Shown here: one piece after another, positions 10,040 to 19,221 of the stretch
Layout: each line of letters starts with the position of its first letter
Numbering within the stretch: the stretch's first letter is position 1
Source: JAQVCM01 sp040403095
GTDB lineage: Bacteria > Bacteroidota > Bacteroidia > Flavobacteriales_D > Crocinitomicaceae
DNA: 64,000 bases
Assembly (NCBI GenBank): GCA_040403095.1
Contig: JBBALI010000006.1
Span: 62,001 to 126,000, forward strand
Reading direction: 5' to 3'
Made by a program: the position numbers and the translations under genes
Notes under the pieces: generated by a model
Told to the model about the DNA's origin: nothing
Database searches by the model: none
The model's input: only the letters and a program-made list of their open reading frames with translations

Positions 10040-11354
10040 GAAACTTAGAAAAAAATTAAATGGCGATATCCATCTGAAGGATCTATTAAAAGGGAGTGTT
10101 ATCACTTTTTTCTTAAAGATGTTTGGAATGTTACTTGGTTATGTTATGATTTTTATAATTTCTAAAAAAAACGGCGCCTCAGGTGTTGGCTTTTATAATT
10201 TTTTTACTCAAGTTCTTTCAGTATTATCTACCTTCATTGCATTAGGTATGAATATCTCAGTGTTAAGATTCGTAGGACAATTCAATAATAGCAACGATAG
10301 ATCAAAAATGCATCAGTTATATCGTTATTTTACTAGAATTATCAGTCCTTTTAGTATTGTGATTGGATTATTAATTTTTGTATTTGCAGAAAATATTTCT
10401 CATATTTTAGGTAAAGAAGATGATTACATAAATGGTTTCAAAACTATTGGTTGTATTTTACCTTTTTTTTCACTAAACCTAGTAAGCGTTGAATTTATAA
10501 GAGGATTAAAAAAACTTCAAATCTCAGAGCTTATCAGAAGCGTAATTAGACCCCTTATTATTACTCTAATTTTACTCGCGCAATGGAAGAATAAAATTGA
10601 AAACGTAGAAATAATATATCTTTTTGCAATAACAGCAATTATTAATTCTTCATTTTCAAGTGCCATAATATGGAAAGAATTAAGAAAAATACCAAAAATA
10701 ACAACAAATATATTTGTTAAAAAGGAATTTTTAGATACTTCTTTTTCAATGCTTTTGATAAGTCTTTCAACAGCCCTTTTAGCAGCACTTCCAATATTAT
10801 TTTTGGACTATTTTACCAATGAAAAAACCGTTGGTATTTTCAGCGTTGCATTTAAAATAGCAAGTTTAATTTCATTAATTCTTACAGTAATTAATACAAT
10901 GGCTGCTCCCAAGTTTGCGGAACTTTTTTGGAATGATAAAAAAGTTGAACTTCAAAAATTAATTAATCAAGCAAGTAAAATAATGTTTTGGGTATCTTTA
11001 GTTATTTCTATAGCGATAATATTATTTTCAAACCAAATTCTATTAACTTTTGGTGAAGAATATAAGAATGCACGTGTCATTTTAATTATTATTGTAATTG
11101 GACAATTCATAAACTCTGCAAGCGGCTCAGTAGGGATTTTTATGAATATGTCTGGTAATCAAAAATATTCTAGAAACATTATGCTGGTAACATTAATTTT
11201 AGTTAGTATCCTGTATTTGATATTTAGCCCTAAATATGGTGTTTTAGGTGTTGCGATAATCAATACAATTGGTATTTCTATCATTAATATTACTTCAGCT
11301 TTTTTCGTATATTACAAGTTGAAATTAATCACTTTTTATAATTTTAAGAAATGA
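10032..11354 (+). CDS. polysaccharide repeat-unit flippase (Wzx-like)
   Basis: A 440-aa integral membrane protein of the oligosaccharide flippase (MOP) superfamily. It has about twelve to fourteen hydrophobic segments, a lysine-rich cytoplasmic N-terminus and the typical opening LLKGSVITFFLKMFGMLLGY. Wzx proteins move the undecaprenyl-linked repeat unit across the inner membrane. Overlaps with rfbD (8 bases) and the next sulfotransferase (4 bases, ATGA) place it in the same transcript. With a Wzy-like polymerase and a Wzc-like kinase further on, it points to Wzx/Wzy-dependent assembly. Confidence 0.92.
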   Translation: MIKKLRKKLNGDIHLKDLLKGSVITFFLKMFGMLLGYVMIFIISKKNGASGVGFYNFFTQVLSVLSTFIALGMNISVLRFVGQFNNSNDRSKMHQLYRYFTRIISPFSIVIGLLIFVFAENISHILGKEDDYINGFKTIGCILPFFSLNLVSVEFIRGLKKLQISELIRSVIRPLIITLILLAQWKNKIENVEIIYLFAITAIINSSFSSAIIWKELRKIPKITTNIFVKKEFLDTSFSMLLISLSTALLAALPILFLDYFTNEKTVGIFSVAFKIASLISLILTVINTMAAPKFAELFWNDKKVELQKLINQASKIMFWVSLVISIAIILFSNQILLTFGEEYKNARVILIIIVIGQFINSASGSVGIFMNMSGNQKYSRNIMLVTLILVSILYLIFSPKYGVLGVAIINTIGISIINITSAFFVYYKLKLITFYNFKK

Positions 11355-12214
11355 AAAATGACCCAATTATTATTATTGGAATGCATCGCTCTGGCACCTC
11401 TATGCTCACTAGATTTATTGAAGAATCAGGAGTGTTCATGGGTAATCCAAAAAATATGGGGCAAAACGAAGAAGCATTTTTCTTTCAAGAGTTAAATGAA
11501 TGGATGCTTTATCAAAAAGGTGTATCTTGGGACAATACAACTAACGTATCTTTAAAATCAGAATTTACAGATTCAAATATAACACGCGTCATTTCTAATA
11601 GATTAAATTCAATTCATACATATAAATTTTTAGGTCTTAAAAAGTTTCTAAAATCTAAAAATTTAAATAACGCTGATTTTTCATGGGGATGGAAAGATCC
11701 AAAAAACACCCTGACACTAGATATTTGGAAAAGAATATTTCCCAATGCAAAAATTATTCATATACATCGTAACCCAATAGACGTGGCGAATAGTTTATTT
11801 ATTAGAGAGCAAAAAATTGAAAACTCATTTAGGAATTCATTAAAATTAAAGCGAAAAGAGTTCTTACTATTAAAAAGACCTTGCTACAATCAATCAGTGA
11901 GAGTTACTTTCATTGAAGAGGGCATAAAATTGTGGGAAGAATATGTGCAACTTGCGCACAACGCAAAATCTCAATTTAAAAACTTTCATAGTATTTCCTA
12001 CGAAGAATTTTTAGATAAACCAAAAGAGACCTTAGAAAATTTAGCTGAATTTCTAAAAATTGAAACAGATTTAGAACTTATAAATTCTATTTCTTCAAAG
12101 ATAAAACCCGATAGAAAGTACGCCTTTCTTAATGATAATGAACTCATAAATTTATATCAAAAGGTAAAAAACAAAGAAATCATTAAATTATTAAATTATT
12201 CAGATATTATATGA
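11351..12214 (+). CDS. sulfotransferase family protein
   Basis: A 287-aa PAPS-dependent sulfotransferase. The 5'-phosphosulfate-binding loop is clear near the start (GMHRSGTSML, residues 9-18). A 3'-phosphate-binding segment of the R.P.D...S type follows (HRNPIDVANSLF, about residue 140). The stretch between them has the Trp-rich core typical of bacterial glycan sulfotransferases. It has no signal peptide or membrane span, so it should act in the cytoplasm on lipid-linked repeat units or nucleotide-sugar products before Wzx export. Genes on both sides overlap by four bases. Confidence 0.9.
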   Translation: MKNDPIIIIGMHRSGTSMLTRFIEESGVFMGNPKNMGQNEEAFFFQELNEWMLYQKGVSWDNTTNVSLKSEFTDSNITRVISNRLNSIHTYKFLGLKKFLKSKNLNNADFSWGWKDPKNTLTLDIWKRIFPNAKIIHIHRNPIDVANSLFIREQKIENSFRNSLKLKRKEFLLLKRPCYNQSVRVTFIEEGIKLWEEYVQLAHNAKSQFKNFHSISYEEFLDKPKETLENLAEFLKIETDLELINSISSKIKPDRKYAFLNDNELINLYQKVKNKEIIKLLNYSDII

Positions 12215-12966
12215 TAATAAGTCATAAACATAAATATATTTTTATCGGACTACCATTTTCCGCTTCATCAGCAATCTCAAAAGAATTGATTGAGCAGTAT
12301 GATGGTGAATATATTTTGAATAAGCACGCAAATATTCAAACCTTTCTTTCAAGTAATAAATTAAATATTAATAATTATACAATATTTGCTGTTTATAGGG
12401 ATTTGGAAGAAATACTATTTACTCGATACAATAAATATAAATATAACAGTAAAGAAGTTTATACCAATCCTTCATTTTTAGTAAAAAATGGAGGACATGT
12501 AACGGCAAAAGCATTAAATATTCACAACAGGATAATTAATGAAGATATTGATTTTGAAGACTTTATTGTGAAATTTTCAAAATCAATACCATATGACTTC
12601 GTTTTTAGCATAAATGCACCTTATGTAACTGATATATTAAATTTCAATAATTTAAGTGCTGATTTTGATAGAGTATTAGCTAAAATTGGTTTTACAAATA
12701 GAAGAGAACTACCTCTGTATAACAAGACAGAAAAAAAAGATCAAAAACCAGAAATTTCAGAAAAAGTCAGAAGAAAATATATTTATCCTTACAAAATAAA
12801 GACTTCGAAATTTTCAGCATCCAAAATTCAATATAAATCTAGTATATTTAATATTCTTGTTTTCAATTTTTTTCATATTATTAGGCAGAAAAGATGGCTT
12901 AAGGATGACTTAAAGAGAAGTGATAGTAAAGATAGTTATTTCAGTTCTTTAGTAAAAAACAAATAA
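12211..12966 (+). CDS. putative divergent sulfotransferase-like protein
   Basis: A 251-aa protein without a confident family name. It begins KHKYIFIGLPFSASSAI, which sits where sulfotransferase-2 type proteins have an IF(I/V)H(I/L)PKxAGTSI phosphosulfate loop. Later it has VYRDLEEILFTRYNKYK, resembling the R.P.ERL.S.Y.KY segment that binds the 3'-phosphate. The canonical lysine/glycine-threonine of the loop is replaced by FSASSA. It is overlapped by the upstream sulfotransferase and followed 12 bases later by a glycosyltransferase. A sulfotransferase fold is an inference from these two segments and the context; it could also have lost activity. The C-terminus is basic. Confidence 0.6.
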   Translation: MIISHKHKYIFIGLPFSASSAISKELIEQYDGEYILNKHANIQTFLSSNKLNINNYTIFAVYRDLEEILFTRYNKYKYNSKEVYTNPSFLVKNGGHVTAKALNIHNRIINEDIDFEDFIVKFSKSIPYDFVFSINAPYVTDILNFNNLSADFDRVLAKIGFTNRRELPLYNKTEKKDQKPEISEKVRRKYIYPYKIKTSKFSASKIQYKSSIFNILVFNFFHIIRQKRWLKDDLKRSDSKDSYFSSLVKNK

Positions 12967-12978
12967 AACGATTTAGCA

Positions 12979-13971
12979 TTGAATAATCATGTAAGCTACA
13001 TAATTTTAATCAATTATAACAATTGGATTGATACAATTATTTGTGTTGAAAATTTAGTTCAAAATAGTTGGAAAAATTGTAAAATTATAATTGTAGATAA
13101 TGCTTCTAACGATGATTCAATTGAAAAAATTGAAAATTATTTAGAAGGTTATTTAGATGAAATTGTAAAAGAAAATTATCCAGTAAAAGATTCTGCTATT
13201 ATAATTAACAAAAAGAAATTTCAAGAATTTGATCAAAATATTTCGAAAAAACTAGATGCTGAACTTTCTCAAATAAGTCTTATTAAATCAAATAAAAATG
13301 GCGGATTTGCATATGGCAATAATCTAGGTGCAAATCTGGCAAAAGCTGATTCTAAAATTGATACTGATTTCCTGTGGTTCCTGAACAACGATACCTATAC
13401 AGACCCAAATGCATTGAATGCATTGATTAATTATTTTAAATCAGATAATTACGGATTAATTGGATCCAAAATTATTGATTTTGAGCCACCCCATGACATA
13501 CAAGCTATTTTCGGTAAACTGAATAGATTTAGTGGAAATATTTCTGTTGTCAAATCTTCAGAAAACATTGAATCAATGGATTATCCAATTGGCGCCTCAT
13601 TGTTTACAAGTTTGAAAATTTTTTACGAATTGGGCCGCTTTGATGAAAATTATTTTTTGTATCACGAAGAAATCGATTTTTCTACACAAGCTATAAGAAA
13701 TAATTATAAAATTGGTGTTTCTCTGGATTCAATTATCTATCACAAACAAGGCGCCACTACTGGTTCAAAAAAGAAAAAAAAGAAAGATAATCTCTACATT
13801 GAAAGTTTTAAATACAGAGGATTTATTTTATTTTATAAAAAATTTCATCCAAAACTGACTCTAATAGCTTATACAAATTTGTTTTTAAAGAGTATTAAAA
13901 AATTACTCAAACGGGAATTGAAACATTCTAAGTTGATTATTGGAATAATTTTTAAATCTATTAAATCATAA
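12979..13971 (+). CDS. glycosyltransferase family 2
   Basis: A 330-aa GT-A glycosyltransferase. It opens with the GT2 pattern YIILINYNNW followed by IIIVDNASNDDS, then has the NGGFAYGNNLG segment. The metal-binding acidic motif is present as FLNNDT, and a later ..DEN(Y)FLYHEEIDFS block is typical of rhamnosyltransferase-like GT2 enzymes. The most likely start is the TTG at 12979, because the first beta strand begins immediately after it and no ATG precedes it in frame. The acceptor and sugar are unknown; with rfbACD in the locus, rhamnosyl transfer is possible. Confidence 0.9.
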   Translation: MNNHVSYIILINYNNWIDTIICVENLVQNSWKNCKIIIVDNASNDDSIEKIENYLEGYLDEIVKENYPVKDSAIIINKKKFQEFDQNISKKLDAELSQISLIKSNKNGGFAYGNNLGANLAKADSKIDTDFLWFLNNDTYTDPNALNALINYFKSDNYGLIGSKIIDFEPPHDIQAIFGKLNRFSGNISVVKSSENIESMDYPIGASLFTSLKIFYELGRFDENYFLYHEEIDFSTQAIRNNYKIGVSLDSIIYHKQGATTGSKKKKKKDNLYIESFKYRGFILFYKKFHPKLTLIAYTNLFLKSIKKLLKRELKHSKLIIGIIFKSIKS

Positions 13972-13975
13972 TTAT

Positions 13976-15226
13976 ATGGATTTTATTTTTTCCAAAAAAT
14001 TTAATATAATATTAATTTTTCTAATTTGTTTGAATGGAGTATTTGTAAGTTTAATCAAACTTGCAGGTTTGAATATTAGCGCAAGTCCGATCAACTTAAT
14101 TATACTTTCTACAATTCCGATTTTGTTTATCAGTTTATTTTTTCAAGTATATAAATCGGTTGAATTATTTTTGATTGCCAAATTAGTATCACTACAAATC
14201 TTTTTGTTTTTTTTAAAAATTATTTATCTAATTATACAAAAAGAATTTACAAATACTGATTTTATCATTTATATGATGTATTTTTCAGGCTATCTTCTTT
14301 TAATACATTTTGCAAGTTTATCAAAAGAAAGAATTTCTAAGTATATTGACTTTATAATCTCTTGCTTCATAGTTATTCTCGCTATTTATTGGATTCAGTA
14401 CTTTTTCCATTCCACCCTACCTACTGCACTAACTGATATTCCAAATTTATTCAATGAAATTGGAGTAGATAAATACACGAGAGAACTAACAGATATAATA
14501 ATTTATAGACCAAATGGATTAATTGGTAATCCAATTTCATTAGGATTTTACTTAAATATTGTGCTAGCACTTATTTTATTCCGATACCATAATTACAATA
14601 CCAAAAAGAATTTAATCCTTATTATCCTGCTCTTTATAATGATTACTTTACTTTTCTCTAGAGCAAATTTTATTTTAATGATAGTTCAAATCGTTTCGTT
14701 TCTTTTTATCTCAACAAATAAAATTTCGACGCTAGTATTTAAATTTGCAATTGTATTATTTTTCTTGTCAATTTTGGCACTAATTTTCAACTCTCAATTT
14801 AGCTTTTTGATAGATAGATTAACTGGTAATGATGAATTTGCCAAAGCTTCGAATATAGAGCATCTAAATGATTATACTAATGCATTAACTTTTATTTACA
14901 CAAACCCATTATTAGGCATTAGTCCTCAAATAAATTTAGATAATAATATTATCACCGATGGAGCTATTTTTTCTTTCATTTTGAACAGTGGAATACTTAT
15001 TTTCATAGGGCACCTTATTATCGTCCTTTATGTGTTAAAAATCCTTTTTATTGCTTCTCGCAAAAAAAAATCACTCTTAATTCTTTTTATTTTTATTATT
15101 CTTGTAAATCCTTATTGTTTTTTAAATTCAGCAATATTAAATAAAGGTTTATTTTTATTTTATCATTTATTTTTAGGTATTTCCATCAGCTATGCTTTAA
15201 ATTCAACAAGCAATACTGCCAAATAA
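13976..15226 (+). CDS. O-antigen polymerase-like membrane protein (Wzy-like)
   Basis: A 416-aa protein with ten or more hydrophobic segments and no recognisable soluble domain. The segment RPNGLIGNPISLGFYLNI resembles the 'G...NP...G' part of the O-antigen ligase/polymerase (Wzy_C) family, followed by a long periplasmic-type loop around residues 280-320. Wzy proteins polymerise exported repeat units in the periplasm. The start is the ATG at 13976, 4 bases after the upstream GT2. Sequence conservation in this family is low, so the call rests on topology, the short motif and context. Confidence 0.8.
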   Translation: MDFIFSKKFNIILIFLICLNGVFVSLIKLAGLNISASPINLIILSTIPILFISLFFQVYKSVELFLIAKLVSLQIFLFFLKIIYLIIQKEFTNTDFIIYMMYFSGYLLLIHFASLSKERISKYIDFIISCFIVILAIYWIQYFFHSTLPTALTDIPNLFNEIGVDKYTRELTDIIIYRPNGLIGNPISLGFYLNIVLALILFRYHNYNTKKNLILIILLFIMITLLFSRANFILMIVQIVSFLFISTNKISTLVFKFAIVLFFLSILALIFNSQFSFLIDRLTGNDEFAKASNIEHLNDYTNALTFIYTNPLLGISPQINLDNNIITDGAIFSFILNSGILIFIGHLIIVLYVLKILFIASRKKKSLLILFIFIILVNPYCFLNSAILNKGLFLFYHLFLGISISYALNSTSNTAK

Positions 15227-15249
15227 TTTAATTAATTAATTTCATCTAT

Positions 15250-16107
15250 ATGAAAACTAATCTCTTTATTGTTGGTGCAGCTAAATGTGCTACAACTTCC
15301 TTTCATGATTATTTGAATCAACATCCAGCTGTTTGCATGAGCCATTTAAAAGAACCAAATTATTTTAGTAATGAAGAGATTAAAAAAGATAATTTATACT
15401 ACCTAAAAGCAAATTTAATTGATAGTTTAAGCGAATATGAAAAACTATTTGACAAAAAAAATCAATACTCAATTTATGGCGAAAGTAGTGTCTCTTATTT
15501 GAGTTACACAGAAACTGCAGCCAAAATAAAAAAATACAATCCTGAAGCAAAAATTTTGATTTTTTTAAGGAATCCTGTTGAAAGAACATATTCACATTAT
15601 TTAATGGATTATACTGCAGGCTATTTTGATGTTAAGCTGGAAGAAATAATTAAAAATAAAAATATTTCACCTGTTATTTATAATCAAATCATTGGACTCA
15701 GTCATTTTCATAGTCAAATAAAAAATTATTTTGATATGTTTGATTCAAAACAAATAAAAATAGTAATCTATGAAGACTTTGTTGAAAATTTAGAAAGTAG
15801 CATGGAAAGTATTGAGGAATTTCTCTCAATTGCAAAATATGATAAGTATATTTTTACTAAAGAAAATTCATATCGTGGTTCAAAAAATAAATTCATAAAC
15901 TTGTTTTATCGATCTGTCAAATTGAAAAGTAAAATGAAATTTTTTTTACCAAAAAAAATTACTAAGAAATTAAAAAAATCTCTTTTAAATAGTGAAAAAC
16001 CAACTTTAAGTATAATAGACAAAGAACAACTTCAAAAAATGTTTTTTGAAGATATAAGAAAACTTGAATTGTTATTGAATATTGACTTATCTCAAAAATG
16101 GTTTTAA
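15250..16107 (+). CDS. sulfotransferase (heparan/NodH-like sulfotransferase domain)
   Basis: A 285-aa cytoplasmic sulfotransferase. The PAPS 5'-loop is at the N-terminus (GAAKCATTSF, residues 9-18), followed by the LNQHP and KEPNYFS motifs typical of the family that includes heparan-sulfate N-sulfotransferase domains. The 3'-phosphate segment LRNPVERTYSHY lies near residue 105. It is 23 bases after the polymerase gene and its stop abuts the next glycosyltransferase start. The target sugar position is unknown. Confidence 0.92.
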   Translation: MKTNLFIVGAAKCATTSFHDYLNQHPAVCMSHLKEPNYFSNEEIKKDNLYYLKANLIDSLSEYEKLFDKKNQYSIYGESSVSYLSYTETAAKIKKYNPEAKILIFLRNPVERTYSHYLMDYTAGYFDVKLEEIIKNKNISPVIYNQIIGLSHFHSQIKNYFDMFDSKQIKIVIYEDFVENLESSMESIEEFLSIAKYDKYIFTKENSYRGSKNKFINLFYRSVKLKSKMKFFLPKKITKKLKKSLLNSEKPTLSIIDKEQLQKMFFEDIRKLELLLNIDLSQKWF

Positions 16108-17193
16108 ATGGAAAAATTACTATTCTTTAGTGCACAAACACCGTCAAATTTAATTCCTATTGCAGGTCAAAAAATAACTTATGATCACCTTAAAGAATTA
16201 AGTGTTAATCATGAAATACATTTATTATTCTTTTCAAACTCGATTGAAACTGATTATATAACTAACACTGACTTAAGTTTTTGTAAATCTGTAGATATTT
16301 TCTATATTTCTAATTTACAGAAAAATTTAAGACGAATTAAATACTTTTTTTTACCAATAAAATTTACTTCACGAATTGATCATAAAGTAAAAAAAAAAAT
16401 GATTGATTTGATAGTAAAAAATGAGATTACATTTGTGCATTTCGAATTCACTTCATCAATTTATTATATTAAATTCCTAGCAAAAATGAATTTAAGAAGC
16501 GAAATCGTAGAACATGATGTATCTTTTTTATCCTTTGAAAGAAAATATAAATCTACAAATAATCCAATCTTAAAGTTTCTACTATTCTTAGAGTACAAAA
16601 GATTAAAAAAATTCGAATTAAACTTTCTGAAAAAATTCAACAAAATTTACACATTAAATGAGAAAGATAAAGATTTATTGACAATCAATAAATTGGAAAA
16701 CGTAGAAGTGAAATACCCTAAAGTTGATGACTATCTGCAGTTTATAGATAGAAATAATATCGAACCTTTTAGTATCCTTTTTGTGGGAGCACTTCATAGG
16801 TCAGAAAATGAAGATGGTATTATAAGATTTATTGAGGAAATTTTCAATATTATTTCTACAAAATTCCCACTTTCTAAGCTATATATTGTTGGTTCAAATC
16901 CAAGTAAAAATCTTATAAAATTAGTTGATAAAAATAATCAAATTGAAGTCACTGGTTTTGTTGAAAGTATCAAACCATATTATGAAAAAGCCGATATTGC
17001 AGTTATTCCTCTTTTAAATGGAGCAGGAATAAAAATCAAGACAATTGAAGCATTAACAGCAAAAATACCTACCTTTTCAACCGAAATAGGATTTGAGGGA
17101 ATTCAATCTGATAAAAACTTAATTAAAATACGGAAATTTGAAGATTTTATCGAATCTATTAGTAACTATTTCAATTCAAAGTACCACTTATGA
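16108..17193 (+). CDS. glycosyltransferase family 1/4-type (GT-B)
   Basis: A 361-aa GT-B fold glycosyltransferase. The C-terminal nucleotide-sugar-binding half is recognisable: SILFVGALHRSENEDGI, then KLYIVGSNP, VTGFVESIKPYYEKADIAVIPLLNGAGIKIKTIEAL. This is the family's conserved glycine-rich and glutamate region. The N-terminus is divergent. The start ATG directly follows the preceding stop, and the end overlaps the beta-helix gene by 4 bases. The donor sugar cannot be told from sequence. Confidence 0.9.
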   Translation: MEKLLFFSAQTPSNLIPIAGQKITYDHLKELSVNHEIHLLFFSNSIETDYITNTDLSFCKSVDIFYISNLQKNLRRIKYFFLPIKFTSRIDHKVKKKMIDLIVKNEITFVHFEFTSSIYYIKFLAKMNLRSEIVEHDVSFLSFERKYKSTNNPILKFLLFLEYKRLKKFELNFLKKFNKIYTLNEKDKDLLTINKLENVEVKYPKVDDYLQFIDRNNIEPFSILFVGALHRSENEDGIIRFIEEIFNIISTKFPLSKLYIVGSNPSKNLIKLVDKNNQIEVTGFVESIKPYYEKADIAVIPLLNGAGIKIKTIEALTAKIPTFSTEIGFEGIQSDKNLIKIRKFEDFIESISNYFNSKYHL

Positions 17194-18455
17194 TAGTAAT
17201 TGACAGAATTTTAATAGTATTTTTTATTTTCATAGCGAACAATGTATTTTCAAATGATACAGATTGGCTCAACAATGAATTAAAAAATAAAAGTGTTTTA
17301 TATTTAGAATCGAAAGTATATTTAATTGATTTTAATAAAATTGTTGTTAGCAACAAATCAATTGAAATAATTGGATCTAAAAATACAATTATTAGATCTA
17401 CAAACAGCGTAAAATATAGTTCAAAAACAGCACCATTCTTAATCAGTTTTCTAAATTGCGAATTTGTATGTGTTCGAAACATTCATTTTGAAAGTGCAGG
17501 AAATAGTGCATACGCAATAAAAATTTCGAAAAATAAAACTTTATTAAAGGAATCAATTTTAATTGAAAATAATCATACTTCACAAGTTGGATTAGTCAAT
17601 ATAATCCCTGACGAAGGATTCACTTTTAATCTGTATGATGAAACTTTCCAAGATTGGTTTACAAATGGAAGAGTAAAATACACTGAAATTTCATCCAATA
17701 TAAAAATTTCAAATAATACCTGCATCGGCGATCCTTCTTTTAAAGGACCAAAATTGGATAGCTCTTCCGCTTCTGCAATTAGTCTGCATTTCGTGAAAAA
17801 TGTAGAAGTTTCCAATAATAACATCAAAAACTTCAAATTTGGAGTTTGGGTTTATGGCGGAGGATCAAGAACACGTGATAAATTAAAGCTATCAACAAAC
17901 GAAATAATCTGTGATAAAATATCCGTGCAGTACAATAATGTTTCTCAAACATATTGCCCAATTTGGTTTAGCAAATCGAGAAATATCGAGGTAAATAACA
18001 ATTATTGCGAGGATAATACTGATGTTGCAATTGATTTTGAAGGTTGTGAAATTGGTAATGCACATAATAACACTGTAATAAATTCACAAGGCGGTGCCCT
18101 TGTAGTACTGAACGGAAGCCGAAAGATCATTTTTAATCAGAACAAGGTAATTTATAAAAATAAAACTAAAAAAAATAACATAATTTTGATTCGAGATGGA
18201 AATTCTGATATCACTTACAGCAATAATGAAATTGAAAATAATTCAATTGCTAAATCTCAAATAATGATTAAGAATAGTTCTGAAAAAATCGGTAATAACA
18301 CAAATATTGTGTTTGAAAAAAACACTTTCAGTAATATTGAATTTAAAATTAAGAGTAAATCAAAAGTTAAGCTCGTTCAAAATTCAAATAAAATCAAAAA
18401 TAAAGAATCAAAACTCATATTCAGTTTAGAAAAAGGAAGTGAATTAATAAAATAA
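17190..18455 (+). CDS. secreted right-handed parallel beta-helix protein
   Basis: A 421-aa protein with an N-terminal hydrophobic segment (IVFFIFIANNVFS) that looks like a signal peptide. A long series of short Asn-rich turns follows (NNT, NNN, SNN, NNY patterns every 20-25 residues), characteristic of right-handed parallel beta-helix (PbH1) proteins. Such folds occur in polysaccharide lyases, hydrolases and C5-epimerases acting on uronic-acid polymers. It overlaps the upstream glycosyltransferase by 4 bases, so it belongs to the polysaccharide operon. A polymer-modifying or degrading periplasmic role is plausible but not shown; no catalytic motif was identified. Confidence 0.8.
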   Translation: MIVIDRILIVFFIFIANNVFSNDTDWLNNELKNKSVLYLESKVYLIDFNKIVVSNKSIEIIGSKNTIIRSTNSVKYSSKTAPFLISFLNCEFVCVRNIHFESAGNSAYAIKISKNKTLLKESILIENNHTSQVGLVNIIPDEGFTFNLYDETFQDWFTNGRVKYTEISSNIKISNNTCIGDPSFKGPKLDSSSASAISLHFVKNVEVSNNNIKNFKFGVWVYGGGSRTRDKLKLSTNEIICDKISVQYNNVSQTYCPIWFSKSRNIEVNNNYCEDNTDVAIDFEGCEIGNAHNNTVINSQGGALVVLNGSRKIIFNQNKVIYKNKTKKNNIILIRDGNSDITYSNNEIENNSIAKSQIMIKNSSEKIGNNTNIVFEKNTFSNIEFKIKSKSKVKLVQNSNKIKNKESKLIFSLEKGSELIK

Positions 18456-18459
18456 AAAA

Positions 18460-19221
18460 ATGGCAATATTTCTCTCAGTTACTTCACATAACAATGATGA
18501 TTTAATTCTTCAAAATTTTACAAATTTACCTCCTAAAATCGGAGGCGAAGATTTTATAATTTCAATAATTGATAATGTAAATTCGAACGACTTAAGAAAA
18601 ATATGTTCAGATAATCAATTAACTTACTTCTCCGACGGAATTAGAAGAGGATATGGAGAAAACAATAATCTTAATTTTAAAAATTTAGCTCCAAAAAGCG
18701 ACGATCTATTTATTGTTTGTAATCCAGACATTACCTTACAGGTGAATCAATTGGAATTACTATTCAAAAAAGTTAGAAAATCAAATTCATCAATTTATGG
18801 TGTAAAGGTATATGAAAGTAAAGATTTAAATGTATATTCCTCGCACAATAGAAAATTTCCTGCACTATTGGATCCAATTATTTCTTTGGTATTTAAAAAA
18901 AAACTCTTTGCTAGAGACGCTGATATTTTTGCTAATCCAGATTGGATTGGAGGAGGATTTATGATTTTTAAGAGCGAAGACTTTAAAAAATTAAATGGAT
19001 TTGACAAAAGATATTTTATGTATTATGAAGATACTGATATTTGTCACAGAGCAAAAAAAATGAAAATGGAAATTACGTACGACCCGGAATTTTACGTTGT
19101 TCACGAAGCAAAGCGGGAAGGAAGAAAACTTTTTTCAAAACATTTTTTCTGGAATTTAAAAAGCATGCTTAAATATTTTCTAAGATTCCCAACATTAAGG
19201 ATAATTACAATTTTCAAATGA
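18460..19221 (+). CDS. glycosyltransferase family 2 (short rhamnosyltransferase-like)
   Basis: A 253-aa GT-A glycosyltransferase. The N-terminal strand-loop (LSVTSHNNDD) is less canonical than usual. The core motifs are clear: NPDITL as metal-binding segment, WIGGGFMIFKSEDF, and the GFDKRYFMYYEDTDICHR block found in rhamnosyl- and related GT2 enzymes, ending with a conserved VVHEAKR. It lies between the beta-helix gene and a sulfotransferase, overlapping the latter by 4 bases. The donor is unknown. Confidence 0.9.
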   Translation: MAIFLSVTSHNNDDLILQNFTNLPPKIGGEDFIISIIDNVNSNDLRKICSDNQLTYFSDGIRRGYGENNNLNFKNLAPKSDDLFIVCNPDITLQVNQLELLFKKVRKSNSSIYGVKVYESKDLNVYSSHNRKFPALLDPIISLVFKKKLFARDADIFANPDWIGGGFMIFKSEDFKKLNGFDKRYFMYYEDTDICHRAKKMKMEITYDPEFYVVHEAKREGRKLFSKHFFWNLKSMLKYFLRFPTLRIITIFK

